Shown here one piece after another: positions 1 through 6,316 of a stretch of DNA of 6,343 bases. The DNA is from Armatimonadota bacterium (lineage in GTDB: Bacteria; Actinomycetota; Acidimicrobiia; Spongiisociales; UBA5794): positions 1 to 6,343 of the forward strand of contig QQUL01000031.1 of NCBI GenBank assembly GCA_008501565.1, read 5' to 3'. The position numbers and the translations under genes are program-made. Position 1 is the first letter of the stretch; every line of letters begins with the position of its first letter. The notes beneath the pieces are model-generated. The model ran no database searches. It was not told the origin of the DNA and worked only from the letters and a program-made list of their open reading frames with translations.

Positions 1-153
1 GAGCAGACCGTCCTCGACAAAGGAGCCCTCGTCGACAAGCAGTGCGATCCGGTCCCTTACGAACAGCTTCCCCTGTGTCGCGAGCTTGTCGTGGTACTTG
101 GCAGGGCCGCCACCGAGCGCCTTGTTCGTCGCTTCGTCCAGCCTCTTGTCCAT
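1..153 (-). CDS. Acyl-CoA carboxylase, carboxyltransferase (beta) subunit, N-terminal fragment
   Basis: Only the first 51 codons are in the window; the gene continues past the left edge. The frame starts at the ATG at 153-151 and stays open to base 1. Its translation carries GGGPAKYHDKLATQGKLFVR followed by DRIALLVDEGSFVEDG. This is the characteristic N-terminus of biotin-dependent propionyl-/methylmalonyl-/acetyl-CoA carboxylase beta subunits (PccB/AccD-like), which transfer the carboxyl group from biotin to acyl-CoA in the cytosol. The acyl-CoA specificity cannot be told from this piece. The start codon shares one base with the der stop (TGATG), so translation is probably coupled to der. 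A purine-rich GAGGGACAGG lies just upstream inside the der end and may act as ribosome binding site. The family assignment rests on remembered motifs, not on a search. Confidence 0.85.
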   Translation of the reverse strand, partial: MDKRLDEATNKALGGGPAKYHDKLATQGKLFVRDRIALLVDEGSFVEDGLL

Positions 154-1463
154 CAATGCCTGTCCCTCGTCCTGATCCTGACGGGTGTTCCGGTGAAATC
201 GTAGGTGTCTCGCAGCTGATTCTCGATGAACCGGAGATAATCGGGCCCAAGTTCACCGCCCCTGACGAACAGGACAAATGTTGGTGGTTCCGTTTCAGCC
301 TGCACGGCGTAGAGGATCTTCGGTCTGCGACCCTTTCGCACCGGCGGTGGATGCGCCTCCTGGAGTTTGCGGACGAGGCGGTTGACCTCAGGAGCAGGAA
401 TATGCATTCTCCGGTTTTCAAGGACAGTTCGAATGTACTTGGGAAGCCGATGCGATCTCGCACCCGTCAGCGCCGACATGCGCAGGATCGGGGCCCAATC
501 GACGAACGACAGACGGTCAGCGACCGAATCCTCGGTGTGAAGCCGTTCATCCTCTGTGAGTTCATCCCACTTGTTCAGGATGAGGATCAGCCCCTTGCCA
601 GCGTGGACAATCTCCTCGGCCAGACGCTGCTCCTGGTGTGTTGCGCCACGCTGTCCGTCAATGACGAACAGTACGACGTCGGCCTGGCGCACGACATCGT
701 GGGCTCGAATCACGGCGTAGTAGTCAACATCGTCCTTGATCCTTGTTCGTCGCTTGATCCCGGCCGTATCGATCACTTCGAAGTACTCGCCATCGATGTT
801 GACCACGAGGTTGATCGGATCCCGTGTTGTGCCGGGGATCTCCGATACGAGGACGCGTTCTTCTCCCGCGAGCCGATTGAGGAGGGTTGATTTGCCCACG
901 TTCGGGCGCCCGATGATGGCGAGGCTCGCAATCGTGTCCGGGTCGGCATCGCCGTCGGTCTCGTCTGGAAGCATCGAAACAAGGCGGTCGAGGAAGTCCC
1001 CCGTGTGGCGACCGTGGAGAGCCGACAACGGGATGGGCTCACCGAGACCGAGTCCCCACAAGTGTGTCAGTTCCGATTCGACCGAGGGAGAGTCCGCCTT
1101 GTTGGCAACGAAGAGGTGCGGAACTCCGGATTTCTGGAGGATCCGGGCAACACCGACGTCATCGTCAGTGACCTCGGTCGTTGCATCCGCAACGAAAACG
1201 ACGACATCGGCGCCCTTCACTGCGATCTCGGCCTGCTCCCGAATGTCGGCGGTCAGCTGCTCCCCGGGGCGTGCCTCCCAGCCGCCGGTGTCCATGACAT
1301 GGAACTTGCGCCCTCCCCATTCGGCGTCGAATTGGCGCCGGTCACGCGTCACTCCGGCTTGCTCGTCGGTGACGGCGAACTTGCGGCCGACGATCCGGTT
1401 GACCAGCGTCGACTTGCCCACGTTCGGACGCCCCAGAATCACGACGATGGGAAGCCTGGTCAT
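153..1463 (-). CDS. der: Ribosome-assembly double GTPase Der (EngA)
   Basis: The 436-residue protein is the essential tandem GTPase that binds the 50S subunit during its maturation. GTPase domain 1 has the P-loop GRPNVGKS at residues 11-18, DTGG at 58-61, NKAD at 121-124 and SALHG at 147-151. An acidic linker (about 167-177) leads to GTPase domain 2, with GRPNVGKS at 185-192, DTAG at 232-235, NKWD at 297-300 and SALTG at 330-334. The C-terminal KH-like domain covers roughly 350-432 and ends with the typical FIENQLRDTYDFTGTPVRI. Length and motif order are normal for the family. The ATG at 1463-1461 overlaps the stop of the upstream DUF512 gene (ATGA), and no strong Shine-Dalgarno precedes it, so expression probably depends on coupling within the operon. 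The stop overlaps the start of the carboxylase gene by one base. Confidence 0.97.
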   Translation of the reverse strand: MTRLPIVVILGRPNVGKSTLVNRIVGRKFAVTDEQAGVTRDRRQFDAEWGGRKFHVMDTGGWEARPGEQLTADIREQAEIAVKGADVVVFVADATTEVTDDDVGVARILQKSGVPHLFVANKADSPSVESELTHLWGLGLGEPIPLSALHGRHTGDFLDRLVSMLPDETDGDADPDTIASLAIIGRPNVGKSTLLNRLAGEERVLVSEIPGTTRDPINLVVNIDGEYFEVIDTAGIKRRTRIKDDVDYYAVIRAHDVVRQADVVLFVIDGQRGATHQEQRLAEEIVHAGKGLILILNKWDELTEDERLHTEDSVADRLSFVDWAPILRMSALTGARSHRLPKYIRTVLENRRMHIPAPEVNRLVRKLQEAHPPPVRKGRRPKILYAVQAETEPPTFVLFVRGGELGPDYLRFIENQLRDTYDFTGTPVRIRTRDRH

Positions 1464-2839
1464 CGGATGGCACCCAACAAGCCCGATACCGTCGCTTCAG
1501 CGACCACCACGGGAGCCTTCGCTGATGCCATCACCTCGTGGAGGCTGGTGTTGTCGATGAAGGTATCGACAGACAGTGCGACATCGGGGAGTACATAGGC
1601 ACCGGCTGGTTCGTGATCTGACTTGAGTCGTTGTATCACGTCATGGCCGACCATGAGTCCAGCGACTGCTGTGTTTCCGCCGAAGAAGTCGTTCGGAACG
1701 GGCAGGAGGCGAATCTTCCGCCCTGCGAGTTTCTCAAGCCGGGGCAATACGGGCGTGATCACTGCCTCTCCGTAGATTCCGGTGACGACGACAGCTGGAC
1801 CAGCGTCGGCTTGAGGATCGTCCGTGATGTGTTTCGGCAGGCGATATCCCTCGGCGGGGGCGGCTGGCAACGATCGCCACTCCCCTGTCACGATCGGTGC
1901 TGTGGCCTGCGAACCTTGTTCGATGCGATCGAGTTCGTCATAGAACGCACGGATCATCCCAATTCCGTTTTCGTGTTGAGCGAACGCTTCGTATGCGGAA
2001 CTCGGCGGTACCTCCATCCCGGCTTGCACGTACAGCTCATCAGATGCCTGGAAGACCCTTCTCCCGATGGCATCGAGTGCTCGTTCTTGCCAGAAGTGAA
2101 TGATTTCGAGATCCGATGCAGCTTCGCCGGGCGTGTGAACCCGGAGGTTGGCCTCCTTGTTGTACTTGGAGAGTCCGAGCGGCACGATGCCGAGTGTCGC
2201 GAGCTTCGGGTAGCGGGTGATCGTTTCGCCGAGAGTCTGCTCAAGCACGGGGCCGTTGTTTATCCCGGGACACAACACGACCTGGCCGTGGATCGCAATG
2301 TCTGCCTCAAGGAGGGCTGCAAGCCATCGGAGGCTCGTGGCGCCGCGTCGGTTGCGCAGCATCTCGGCGCGGATATCGGGATCGGTGGCGTGGATGGAAA
2401 CGTAGAGAGGGCCGAGTCGTTCATCTATGACACGCGAAAGGTCAAGCTCGGTGAACCGCGTCAGTGTTGTGAAGTTCCCGTAAAGAAACGACAGGCGGTA
2501 GTCGTCGTCTTTGAGATACAGCGACTTGCGCATCCCGGGAGGCAGTTGGTAGATGAAGCAGAACTCGCAGTGATTGTCACACGTCTGAACCCGATCGAAA
2601 ATGGAGGCGTTCAATCGGATTCCGATCGGATCGCCTTCACGTTTTTCGATCACCGTCGAGATGTCCTCCCCGAGTCGACGAAGCAGGAACTCCGGGTTGG
2701 TGTCATCGATGAGCTGCTGGTATTCGATCACATCGTTTGGCACGACGCCGTTGATGGCGACGAGTTCATCTCCGGCGCGCAAACCTGCCGCCTCAGCGGG
2801 CGTGTTGGGCAAGACCTCGAGCACGGTGGGAAGGGACAT
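1460..2839 (-). CDS. PDZ / radical-SAM / DUF512 protein of unknown function
   Basis: The 459-residue protein has three parts. An N-terminal PDZ-like domain (about 5-65) contains PNTPAEAAGLRAGDELVAIN. A radical SAM core carries the cluster motif CX3CX2C at C87, C91 and C94, in CDNHCEFCFIYQLPPGMRKS. It is followed by the family block LYLKDDDYRLSFLYGNF (107-123), VSIHATDP (147-154) and QVVLCPGINNG (186-196). The C-terminal DUF512 region includes QHENGIGMIRAF (288-299), VTGIYGEA (352-359) and NDFFGGNTAVAGLMVGHD (383-400). These match the conserved DUF512 family of Firmicutes, cyanobacteria and actinobacteria, for which I know no established reaction. The cluster ligands imply SAM cleavage by a [4Fe-4S] centre; the substrate is unknown. 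The chosen ATG puts the PDZ strand at the very N-terminus, as is usual. It heads an operon with der through a 4-nt overlap and lies divergent to ispH. Confidence 0.93.
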   Translation of the reverse strand: MSLPTVLEVLPNTPAEAAGLRAGDELVAINGVVPNDVIEYQQLIDDTNPEFLLRRLGEDISTVIEKREGDPIGIRLNASIFDRVQTCDNHCEFCFIYQLPPGMRKSLYLKDDDYRLSFLYGNFTTLTRFTELDLSRVIDERLGPLYVSIHATDPDIRAEMLRNRRGATSLRWLAALLEADIAIHGQVVLCPGINNGPVLEQTLGETITRYPKLATLGIVPLGLSKYNKEANLRVHTPGEAASDLEIIHFWQERALDAIGRRVFQASDELYVQAGMEVPPSSAYEAFAQHENGIGMIRAFYDELDRIEQGSQATAPIVTGEWRSLPAAPAEGYRLPKHITDDPQADAGPAVVVTGIYGEAVITPVLPRLEKLAGRKIRLLPVPNDFFGGNTAVAGLMVGHDVIQRLKSDHEPAGAYVLPDVALSVDTFIDNTSLHEVMASAKAPVVVAEATVSGLLGAIR

Positions 2840-2849
2840 GACGATTGAA

Positions 2850-2855
2850 AGCCTA
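2850..2855 (-). promoter_or_regulatory. Candidate -10 box for the DUF512-der-carboxylase operon
   Basis: On the minus strand the 76-bp divergent spacer holds TAGGCT, which fits the actinobacterial TANNNT -10 pattern. It lies ten bases before the DUF512 ATG. A start about seven bases downstream would leave a leader of only 3-4 nt. There is no Shine-Dalgarno in front of that ATG, which agrees with near-leaderless initiation. No convincing -35 box is seen at 16-18 bp, so the call is tentative. Confidence 0.35.
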
Positions 2856-2903
2856 CCGCTCAGCGTCAGTCCCTCACCGATGATTGATGACCACCGCCTC
2901 TTC

Positions 2904-2909
2904 TATCCT
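2904..2909 (+). promoter_or_regulatory. Candidate -10 box for leaderless ispH mRNA
   Basis: TATCCT fits TANNNT and ends six bases before the ispH ATG at 2916. The expected transcription start therefore falls on or next to the A of the start codon. No purine-rich ribosome binding site precedes the ATG (the intervening bases are CAGACG). TTGATG at 2884-2889 resembles a -35 box but sits only 14 bp away, shorter than usual. Confidence 0.45.
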
Positions 2910-2915
2910 CAGACG

Positions 2916-3962
2916 ATGACAACCAAGGTTCTCCTCGCCGAGCCGCGCGGCTTTTGCGCGGGTGTCGAAATGGCGATCAAGGCGCTCACCTGGATGGTGC
3001 AGGTGTTCGAACCACCCGTGTATTGCTATCACGAGATTGTCCACAACGCCGCAGTGGTTGGTGCGTTCGAGCGTGCCGGTGTCGTGTTCATCAACGACAT
3101 CGATGAAGTTCCCGTTGGACGACCCGTCATGCTCTCTGCTCACGGTTCGGCCCCGGAAGTCGTCACGGCGGCGACCGAGCGGGCCGCGGTCATGGTCGAT
3201 GCGGTGTGTCCACTCGTCACCAAGGTTCACCACGAGCTGCGTCGGATGGCTGACAAGGGATATGACATCATCTACGTCGGTCACGAGGGCCACGACGAGG
3301 CGATCGGCGCCATTGCCGAGGCTCCCGAAGCAGCTCAGCTCGTCGATCCACGAGTAGGTCTCGACACGTTTGAAGCCGAGCCTGGTTCCAAAGTTGCCCT
3401 GCTTGCCCAGACAACGCTCGGACTCTACGAGTGGGAAGGCGTCCTTGACTCTGCGACCGAGCGGTATCCAGACTTGTGGACAGCTCGCAAGAGCGATCTC
3501 TGCTATGCCACCACCAATCGTCAACTCGCGATTCAGAAGCTCGCCGAGCGCTCGGATCTGTTGCTTGTGGTTGGGTCGAAGAATTCATCGAACACACAGG
3601 CACTTGTCCGTGTCGGGAGCAATGCAGGAGTGCCGACCTACCGTGTTGACGCCGCCGACGGCATTGACGATGCATGGCTCGACGGCGTCGATGTGGTTGG
3701 AGTGACCGCAGGAGCCTCAGCCCCGGACAAGCGTGTGCAGGATGTCATCAAACGTCTTGCTCCGTCGGACGGCATCGAGATCATCCAGGTAACCGAGGAG
3801 GACGAGTACTTTCCCCTCCCCCCTCAACTGAGGCGGTTCATGGCGACCCTGCAAGCACTGGTTGAGGGTGGGGTCGCCTGTCGCACCCCGGGACAACACG
3901 GCCCCGTGGACCTCGACAGAGACATATCTGCCACGGACGCCCTCAGAATCCTCGGTGTGTAG
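2916..3962 (+). CDS. ispH: 4-hydroxy-3-methylbut-2-enyl diphosphate reductase (IspH/LytB)
   Basis: The 348-residue cytosolic [4Fe-4S] enzyme performs the last step of the MEP pathway, reducing HMBPP to IPP and DMAPP. The three cluster cysteines are C14 (EPRGFCAGVEMAI), C98 (DAVCPLVTKVH) and C196 (DLCYATTNRQ). Substrate-pocket residues are also visible: H43 in EIVHN, H76 in SAHGS, H126 and E128 in GHEGHDE, T167 in QTTLG, S221/N223 in SKNSSNT and S268 in TAGASAP. The C-terminal FPLPPQLRRF is typical. The ATG at 2916 was chosen because it places GFCAGV at the usual distance from the N-terminus. An upstream in-frame ATG at 2880 would add twelve residues with no family counterpart and would remove the leaderless promoter fit. 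The gene stands alone on this strand, divergent from the DUF512-der operon and convergent with the membrane-protein gene. Confidence 0.97.
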   Translation: MTTKVLLAEPRGFCAGVEMAIKALTWMVQVFEPPVYCYHEIVHNAAVVGAFERAGVVFINDIDEVPVGRPVMLSAHGSAPEVVTAATERAAVMVDAVCPLVTKVHHELRRMADKGYDIIYVGHEGHDEAIGAIAEAPEAAQLVDPRVGLDTFEAEPGSKVALLAQTTLGLYEWEGVLDSATERYPDLWTARKSDLCYATTNRQLAIQKLAERSDLLLVVGSKNSSNTQALVRVGSNAGVPTYRVDAADGIDDAWLDGVDVVGVTAGASAPDKRVQDVIKRLAPSDGIEIIQVTEEDEYFPLPPQLRRFMATLQALVEGGVACRTPGQHGPVDLDRDISATDALRILGV

Positions 3963-4016
3963 GCGCAGCTACTGAGTGTCAACGCCGTCCGGATCTGAGG
4001 TCACAGGGATTTGCCG

Positions 4017-4793
4017 CTACTTCGTCACGGTGCCACTGAAGGCCAAGGTCCCTTGCGACACATCGATCCTGTTCACTGAAGCAATACTGTGTCCGGCCAG
4101 AAGCGCCTTTTCGATCCCGGCAGCGACGAGGTTGGAAACACCGCCCGGGAGAGGGAGCCGACCGAGCTGTCCCTCGATGATCTCGAATTCGATGTTTCCG
4201 TTGACGATCCTTGGAGCGACCACGGCACGGGCGGGAACGCTGAGAGGTCCGATCTTTCCGTAGCCACGAATGATGATCTCGCCTGAAGATGTGAATTTCA
4301 CCTCGGGATCACGGATGGTCACGCCGAGATCCATACCTTTCGTCAGGATCGACCCGATACCGTCCTGCGAATCGATGAGTTCCTTCCATGACGCGATGTC
4401 TGTTGTCGAGGAATTGCGGTTGATCATGCCGATCTGTCCGAGATCACCGGTTCCACCGGCATCCTCGATCTGACCGCTGAGAAGTGTTGCAATCGCAAGG
4501 AAGCTCGTGACCTCCTGGTCGGTTACTTCGATCGCGATGCTCTTCGTCCCCGGCGCGTCGCCGACCGATTTCTGGACCTTCTTGACGAGGGACATCGCAG
4601 CCTCACCGGAAACCGGAACGGGATCGCCATCGTCGGGAAGGGAAGCGCCGATGGTGATGAAGAACACCACCGCTACGACAGCCACAACGATGAGGATCGG
4701 AATCATCCGTCGGCGCAGCCAGCTCGTCCCCGTGGACGCCGCTGAGCGTCCAAGCATCGAGAACAGATTCTGATTCGGATCGTTTGTATTCAT
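4017..4793 (-). CDS. Single-pass membrane-anchored protein of unknown function (possible YpmS/LmeA-like ectodomain)
   Basis: The 258-residue protein starts with a short polar cytoplasmic tail ending in LRRR (26-29). One strongly hydrophobic segment follows (about 31-51, IPILIVVAVVAVVFFITIGA), then a roughly 200-residue extracytoplasmic domain. The positive residues before the segment predict N-in/C-out, and no cleavage site or lipobox is evident. The outer part reads as alternating beta strands with EVTDQEVTSFLA (89-100), DPEVKFTSSGEIIIRGYG (162-179), a VNGNIEFEIIEGQLGRLPLP stretch (197-216) and a final SQGTLAFSGTV. This pattern resembles the DUF2140/YpmS and DUF2993/LmeA group, whose members are membrane-anchored beta-rich proteins with likely lipid contacts. 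I could not confirm this by search and do not assign a function. The ATG is preceded by AGGA at six bases and overlaps the stop of a 35-codon ORF by ATGA. Confidence 0.85.
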   Translation of the reverse strand: MNTNDPNQNLFSMLGRSAASTGTSWLRRRMIPILIVVAVVAVVFFITIGASLPDDGDPVPVSGEAAMSLVKKVQKSVGDAPGTKSIAIEVTDQEVTSFLAIATLLSGQIEDAGGTGDLGQIGMINRNSSTTDIASWKELIDSQDGIGSILTKGMDLGVTIRDPEVKFTSSGEIIIRGYGKIGPLSVPARAVVAPRIVNGNIEFEIIEGQLGRLPLPGGVSNLVAAGIEKALLAGHSIASVNRIDVSQGTLAFSGTVTK

Positions 4794-4897
4794 GAGTGTT
4801 CCTGGCTCCGGTTTGGTAGTTGGTCGAGCTCCAGGCCTGATCCTGTGAACGCGTCGGTGAATCCCTTGTCGACCCGAAGGTTGTGCGTATCCCCCAT
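4790..4897 (-). CDS. Small ORF, 35 residues, translationally coupled to the membrane-protein gene
   Basis: This short frame begins at the ATG at 4897-4895 and ends with TGA at 4792-4790. The peptide starts MGDTHNLRVDKGFTDAFTG and ends LPNRSQEHS. It is hydrophilic, with no membrane segment, signal peptide or cysteine. Its start has the best Shine-Dalgarno in the window, GGGAGGAGG four bases before the ATG. Its stop overlaps the ATG of the membrane-protein gene in an ATGA. A candidate -10 box lies upstream, so the small ORF would be the first cistron of a two-gene unit. It could encode a genuine small protein or act as a leader whose translation opens the downstream start. I do not recognise the peptide. 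It is too short for codon statistics to decide, so the support is its initiation signals and overlap only. Confidence 0.55.
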   Translation of the reverse strand: MGDTHNLRVDKGFTDAFTGSGLELDQLPNRSQEHS

Positions 4898-4901
4898 CAA
4901 A

Positions 4902-4910
4902 CCTCCTCCC
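4902..4910 (-). promoter_or_regulatory. Strong Shine-Dalgarno of the small ORF
   Basis: On the minus strand GGGAGGAGG precedes the small ORF's ATG by four bases (TTTG). It is almost fully complementary to the 16S rRNA 3' end and far stronger than the initiation region of any other gene here. This is the main reason for calling the small ORF real. Confidence 0.7.
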
Positions 4911-4918
4911 TTGCCACG

Positions 4919-4924
4919 AATCTA
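4919..4924 (-). promoter_or_regulatory. Candidate -10 box upstream of the small ORF
   Basis: TAGATT on the minus strand fits TANNNT and lies 21 bases before the small ORF's ATG. That would give a leader of about 14 nt, just long enough to contain the Shine-Dalgarno. An 8-bp palindrome CGTCGACG sits near the -35 position, but no standard -35 hexamer is seen. The box lies in the 84-bp gap after the cyclase gene, so the small ORF and membrane gene may be transcribed separately from the cyclase. Confidence 0.4.
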
Positions 4925-4981
4925 GCCTGTCTCAAGCACGTCGACGCTGGATTGACCATCACAGACTTTGGGCGACGCCTC

Positions 4982-6316
4982 CTATGCGACTTCGAACAGT
5001 GACCATGAGCCGGGAACACCTTTGAGGTCGAAGGCCCCCAGAGGTTCGAAGGTGTGCGACGAGCCGAACGTCAGATCTTTCACGGTGCTCGACACCGCGA
5101 TTCTTCCGTCGGATGCATGATCGATGACCCTGGAGGCGATGTGGACTGCGATCCCGGCGATGTCGTCTCCTGTGACCGAGATCTCACCGGTGTGCAGACC
5201 AGCGCGCATCTTTACCCCGATGGCGTCCCCCTCGCCAATGATCTCCTGCGCCGCTGTCACGGCACGGGCCGGGCCGTCGAAGTATGCCAGATGACCATCG
5301 CCGGTCGTATGCACGAAGGTGCCCCCGAATCGCGCAACCTGCGCTCTGCTGATCCTGTTTGTTTCTGCAAGCAGATCGAGCCATCGCTCGTCGCCCAGGT
5401 CGGAAGCCATCCGGGTCGAATCCACGATGTCAGTGAACAACACAGTGGCCAGACGCCGATCCGCGGGTGTTCCGAGTGACTTGCCCGTCACAAATCGTTC
5501 GACATGACCGAGCACTTCCTCGTAGTCACCCGGAAAGAACGGGAGCGTGTCGGCACCGGACAGCTCGACGAACTCGGCGTCCGCGATGTGTTCGGCGAGA
5601 TACCTGCCGTGGGCGATCCGATGCCACATGGCGTCCTTTCGGTGCAGCACGATCGTTGGTGCGGTGATCGTCGAGAGAATCGACGTGAGGTCTGTGCGTG
5701 ACTGCCATGCAAACCCGGACTGAAGCATCGCTGGTTTCATGGAGTTCCTCTGATATTTGTTCCACCAGCGTCGGAACCGGGGGTCGTCGGCGACCGATGG
5801 AGCGGTGATGGCGAGTCCGTCGCCGGTCGTCCCGTGCTGTGCGGCATAGGCCTCGGCTGCCTGTTCGAACAACTCTGGAGGAATCCCAGTCGGGTAGTGA
5901 TCGGCTCGTGTGAATCGGGCGCAGCCGTTCACCAACGCCAGAGAGAGGACCCTGTCGGGATGGGTCGCGGCGAACGCCATCGCGATGTATCCCCCCTCAG
6001 TATCGCCGAGGAGTGCAGCCTTCTCGCATCCGACTTCGTCCATGACTGCGGTCAGATCCTCGATCCAGCTGTCGATGTTCGGTGGGTTTGCGACGGAAAC
6101 CGCGTCCGATACGCCCGATCCTGTTTGGTTGAACATGATCACACGAGCGAACGAACTCAACCTATCGAGATATCGGACGGCCGACGGTTCGTCCCAGATC
6201 AGGTCGATGTTGTTCTGCCAGTTCGTGCAGAAGACGAGATCGACGCTTCCGCTTCCGAACACCTGGTAGCCGATGGCGCCCCATGCTGACCGGGCAAACT
6301 TGGTCTCAGGTTGCAC
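4982..6316 (-). CDS. Class III adenylate/guanylate cyclase with N-terminal alpha/beta-hydrolase-like domain
   Basis: The 444-residue protein joins an alpha/beta-hydrolase fold (about 5-277) to a class III cyclase homology domain (about 286-444). The cyclase part keeps both metal-binding aspartates, D296 in LFTDIVDST and D340 in TTGDG. It also keeps D385 in DDIAGIAVHIASR and the transition-state arginine R396. Histidine 336 stands where the family normally has the purine-selecting lysine. The hydrolase part begins PETKFARS and GYQVFG, as in mycobacterial and actinobacterial cyclase fusions. However, the nucleophile elbow reads GDTEGG (104-109; threonine in the serine position) and the usual histidine position reads GADTLPF (T257). 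It is therefore probably a sensory or binding module that controls cNMP synthesis. No membrane segment is seen. Initiation is taken at GTG 6316-6314; the frame stays open to the window edge with no other ATG or GTG and only a weak ribosome site, so the true start could lie outside. Confidence 0.9.
   Translation of the reverse strand: MQPETKFARSAWGAIGYQVFGSGSVDLVFCTNWQNNIDLIWDEPSAVRYLDRLSSFARVIMFNQTGSGVSDAVSVANPPNIDSWIEDLTAVMDEVGCEKAALLGDTEGGYIAMAFAATHPDRVLSLALVNGCARFTRADHYPTGIPPELFEQAAEAYAAQHGTTGDGLAITAPSVADDPRFRRWWNKYQRNSMKPAMLQSGFAWQSRTDLTSILSTITAPTIVLHRKDAMWHRIAHGRYLAEHIADAEFVELSGADTLPFFPGDYEEVLGHVERFVTGKSLGTPADRRLATVLFTDIVDSTRMASDLGDERWLDLLAETNRISRAQVARFGGTFVHTTGDGHLAYFDGPARAVTAAQEIIGEGDAIGVKMRAGLHTGEISVTGDDIAGIAVHIASRVIDHASDGRIAVSSTVKDLTFGSSHTFEPLGAFDLKGVPGSWSLFEVA

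Noticed and set aside
120..755. A 15-base direct repeat (CCTTGTTCGTCGCTT) at 120-134 and 741-755
   Set aside because: Each copy lies in coding sequence and is read in different frames for unrelated residues. There are only two copies, so it is most likely coincidence.
42..890. A 282-codon open frame on the plus strand antisense to der
   Set aside because: Der is unmistakable on the other strand, and the antisense product has no recognisable motif. It is a by-product of high-GC codon use.
1631..2848. A 405-codon open frame on the plus strand across the DUF512 gene
   Set aside because: It mirrors the well-supported radical-SAM gene and has no domain pattern of its own.
2601..2915. An N-terminal extension of ispH into the DUF512 gene
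   Set aside because: IspH proteins begin close to the GFCAG motif. The extension would overlap the DUF512 coding start and is low-complexity Ser/Arg-rich shadow sequence.
3819..3832. An inverted repeat CCTCA-AC-TGAGG resembling a terminator stem
   Set aside because: It lies inside ispH coding sequence, its loop is only 2 nt, and no T-run follows.
3963..4016. A terminator between the convergent ispH and membrane-protein genes
   Set aside because: I see only a 6-bp palindrome TCCGGA and no GC stem with a T-tract on either strand. Termination here must be weak, Rho-dependent or inside a neighbour.
4925..4975. A possible CRP-type operator (TGTGA half-site) in the gap after the cyclase gene
   Set aside because: The second half-site does not match TCACA, and the symmetry is too poor to support a binding site.
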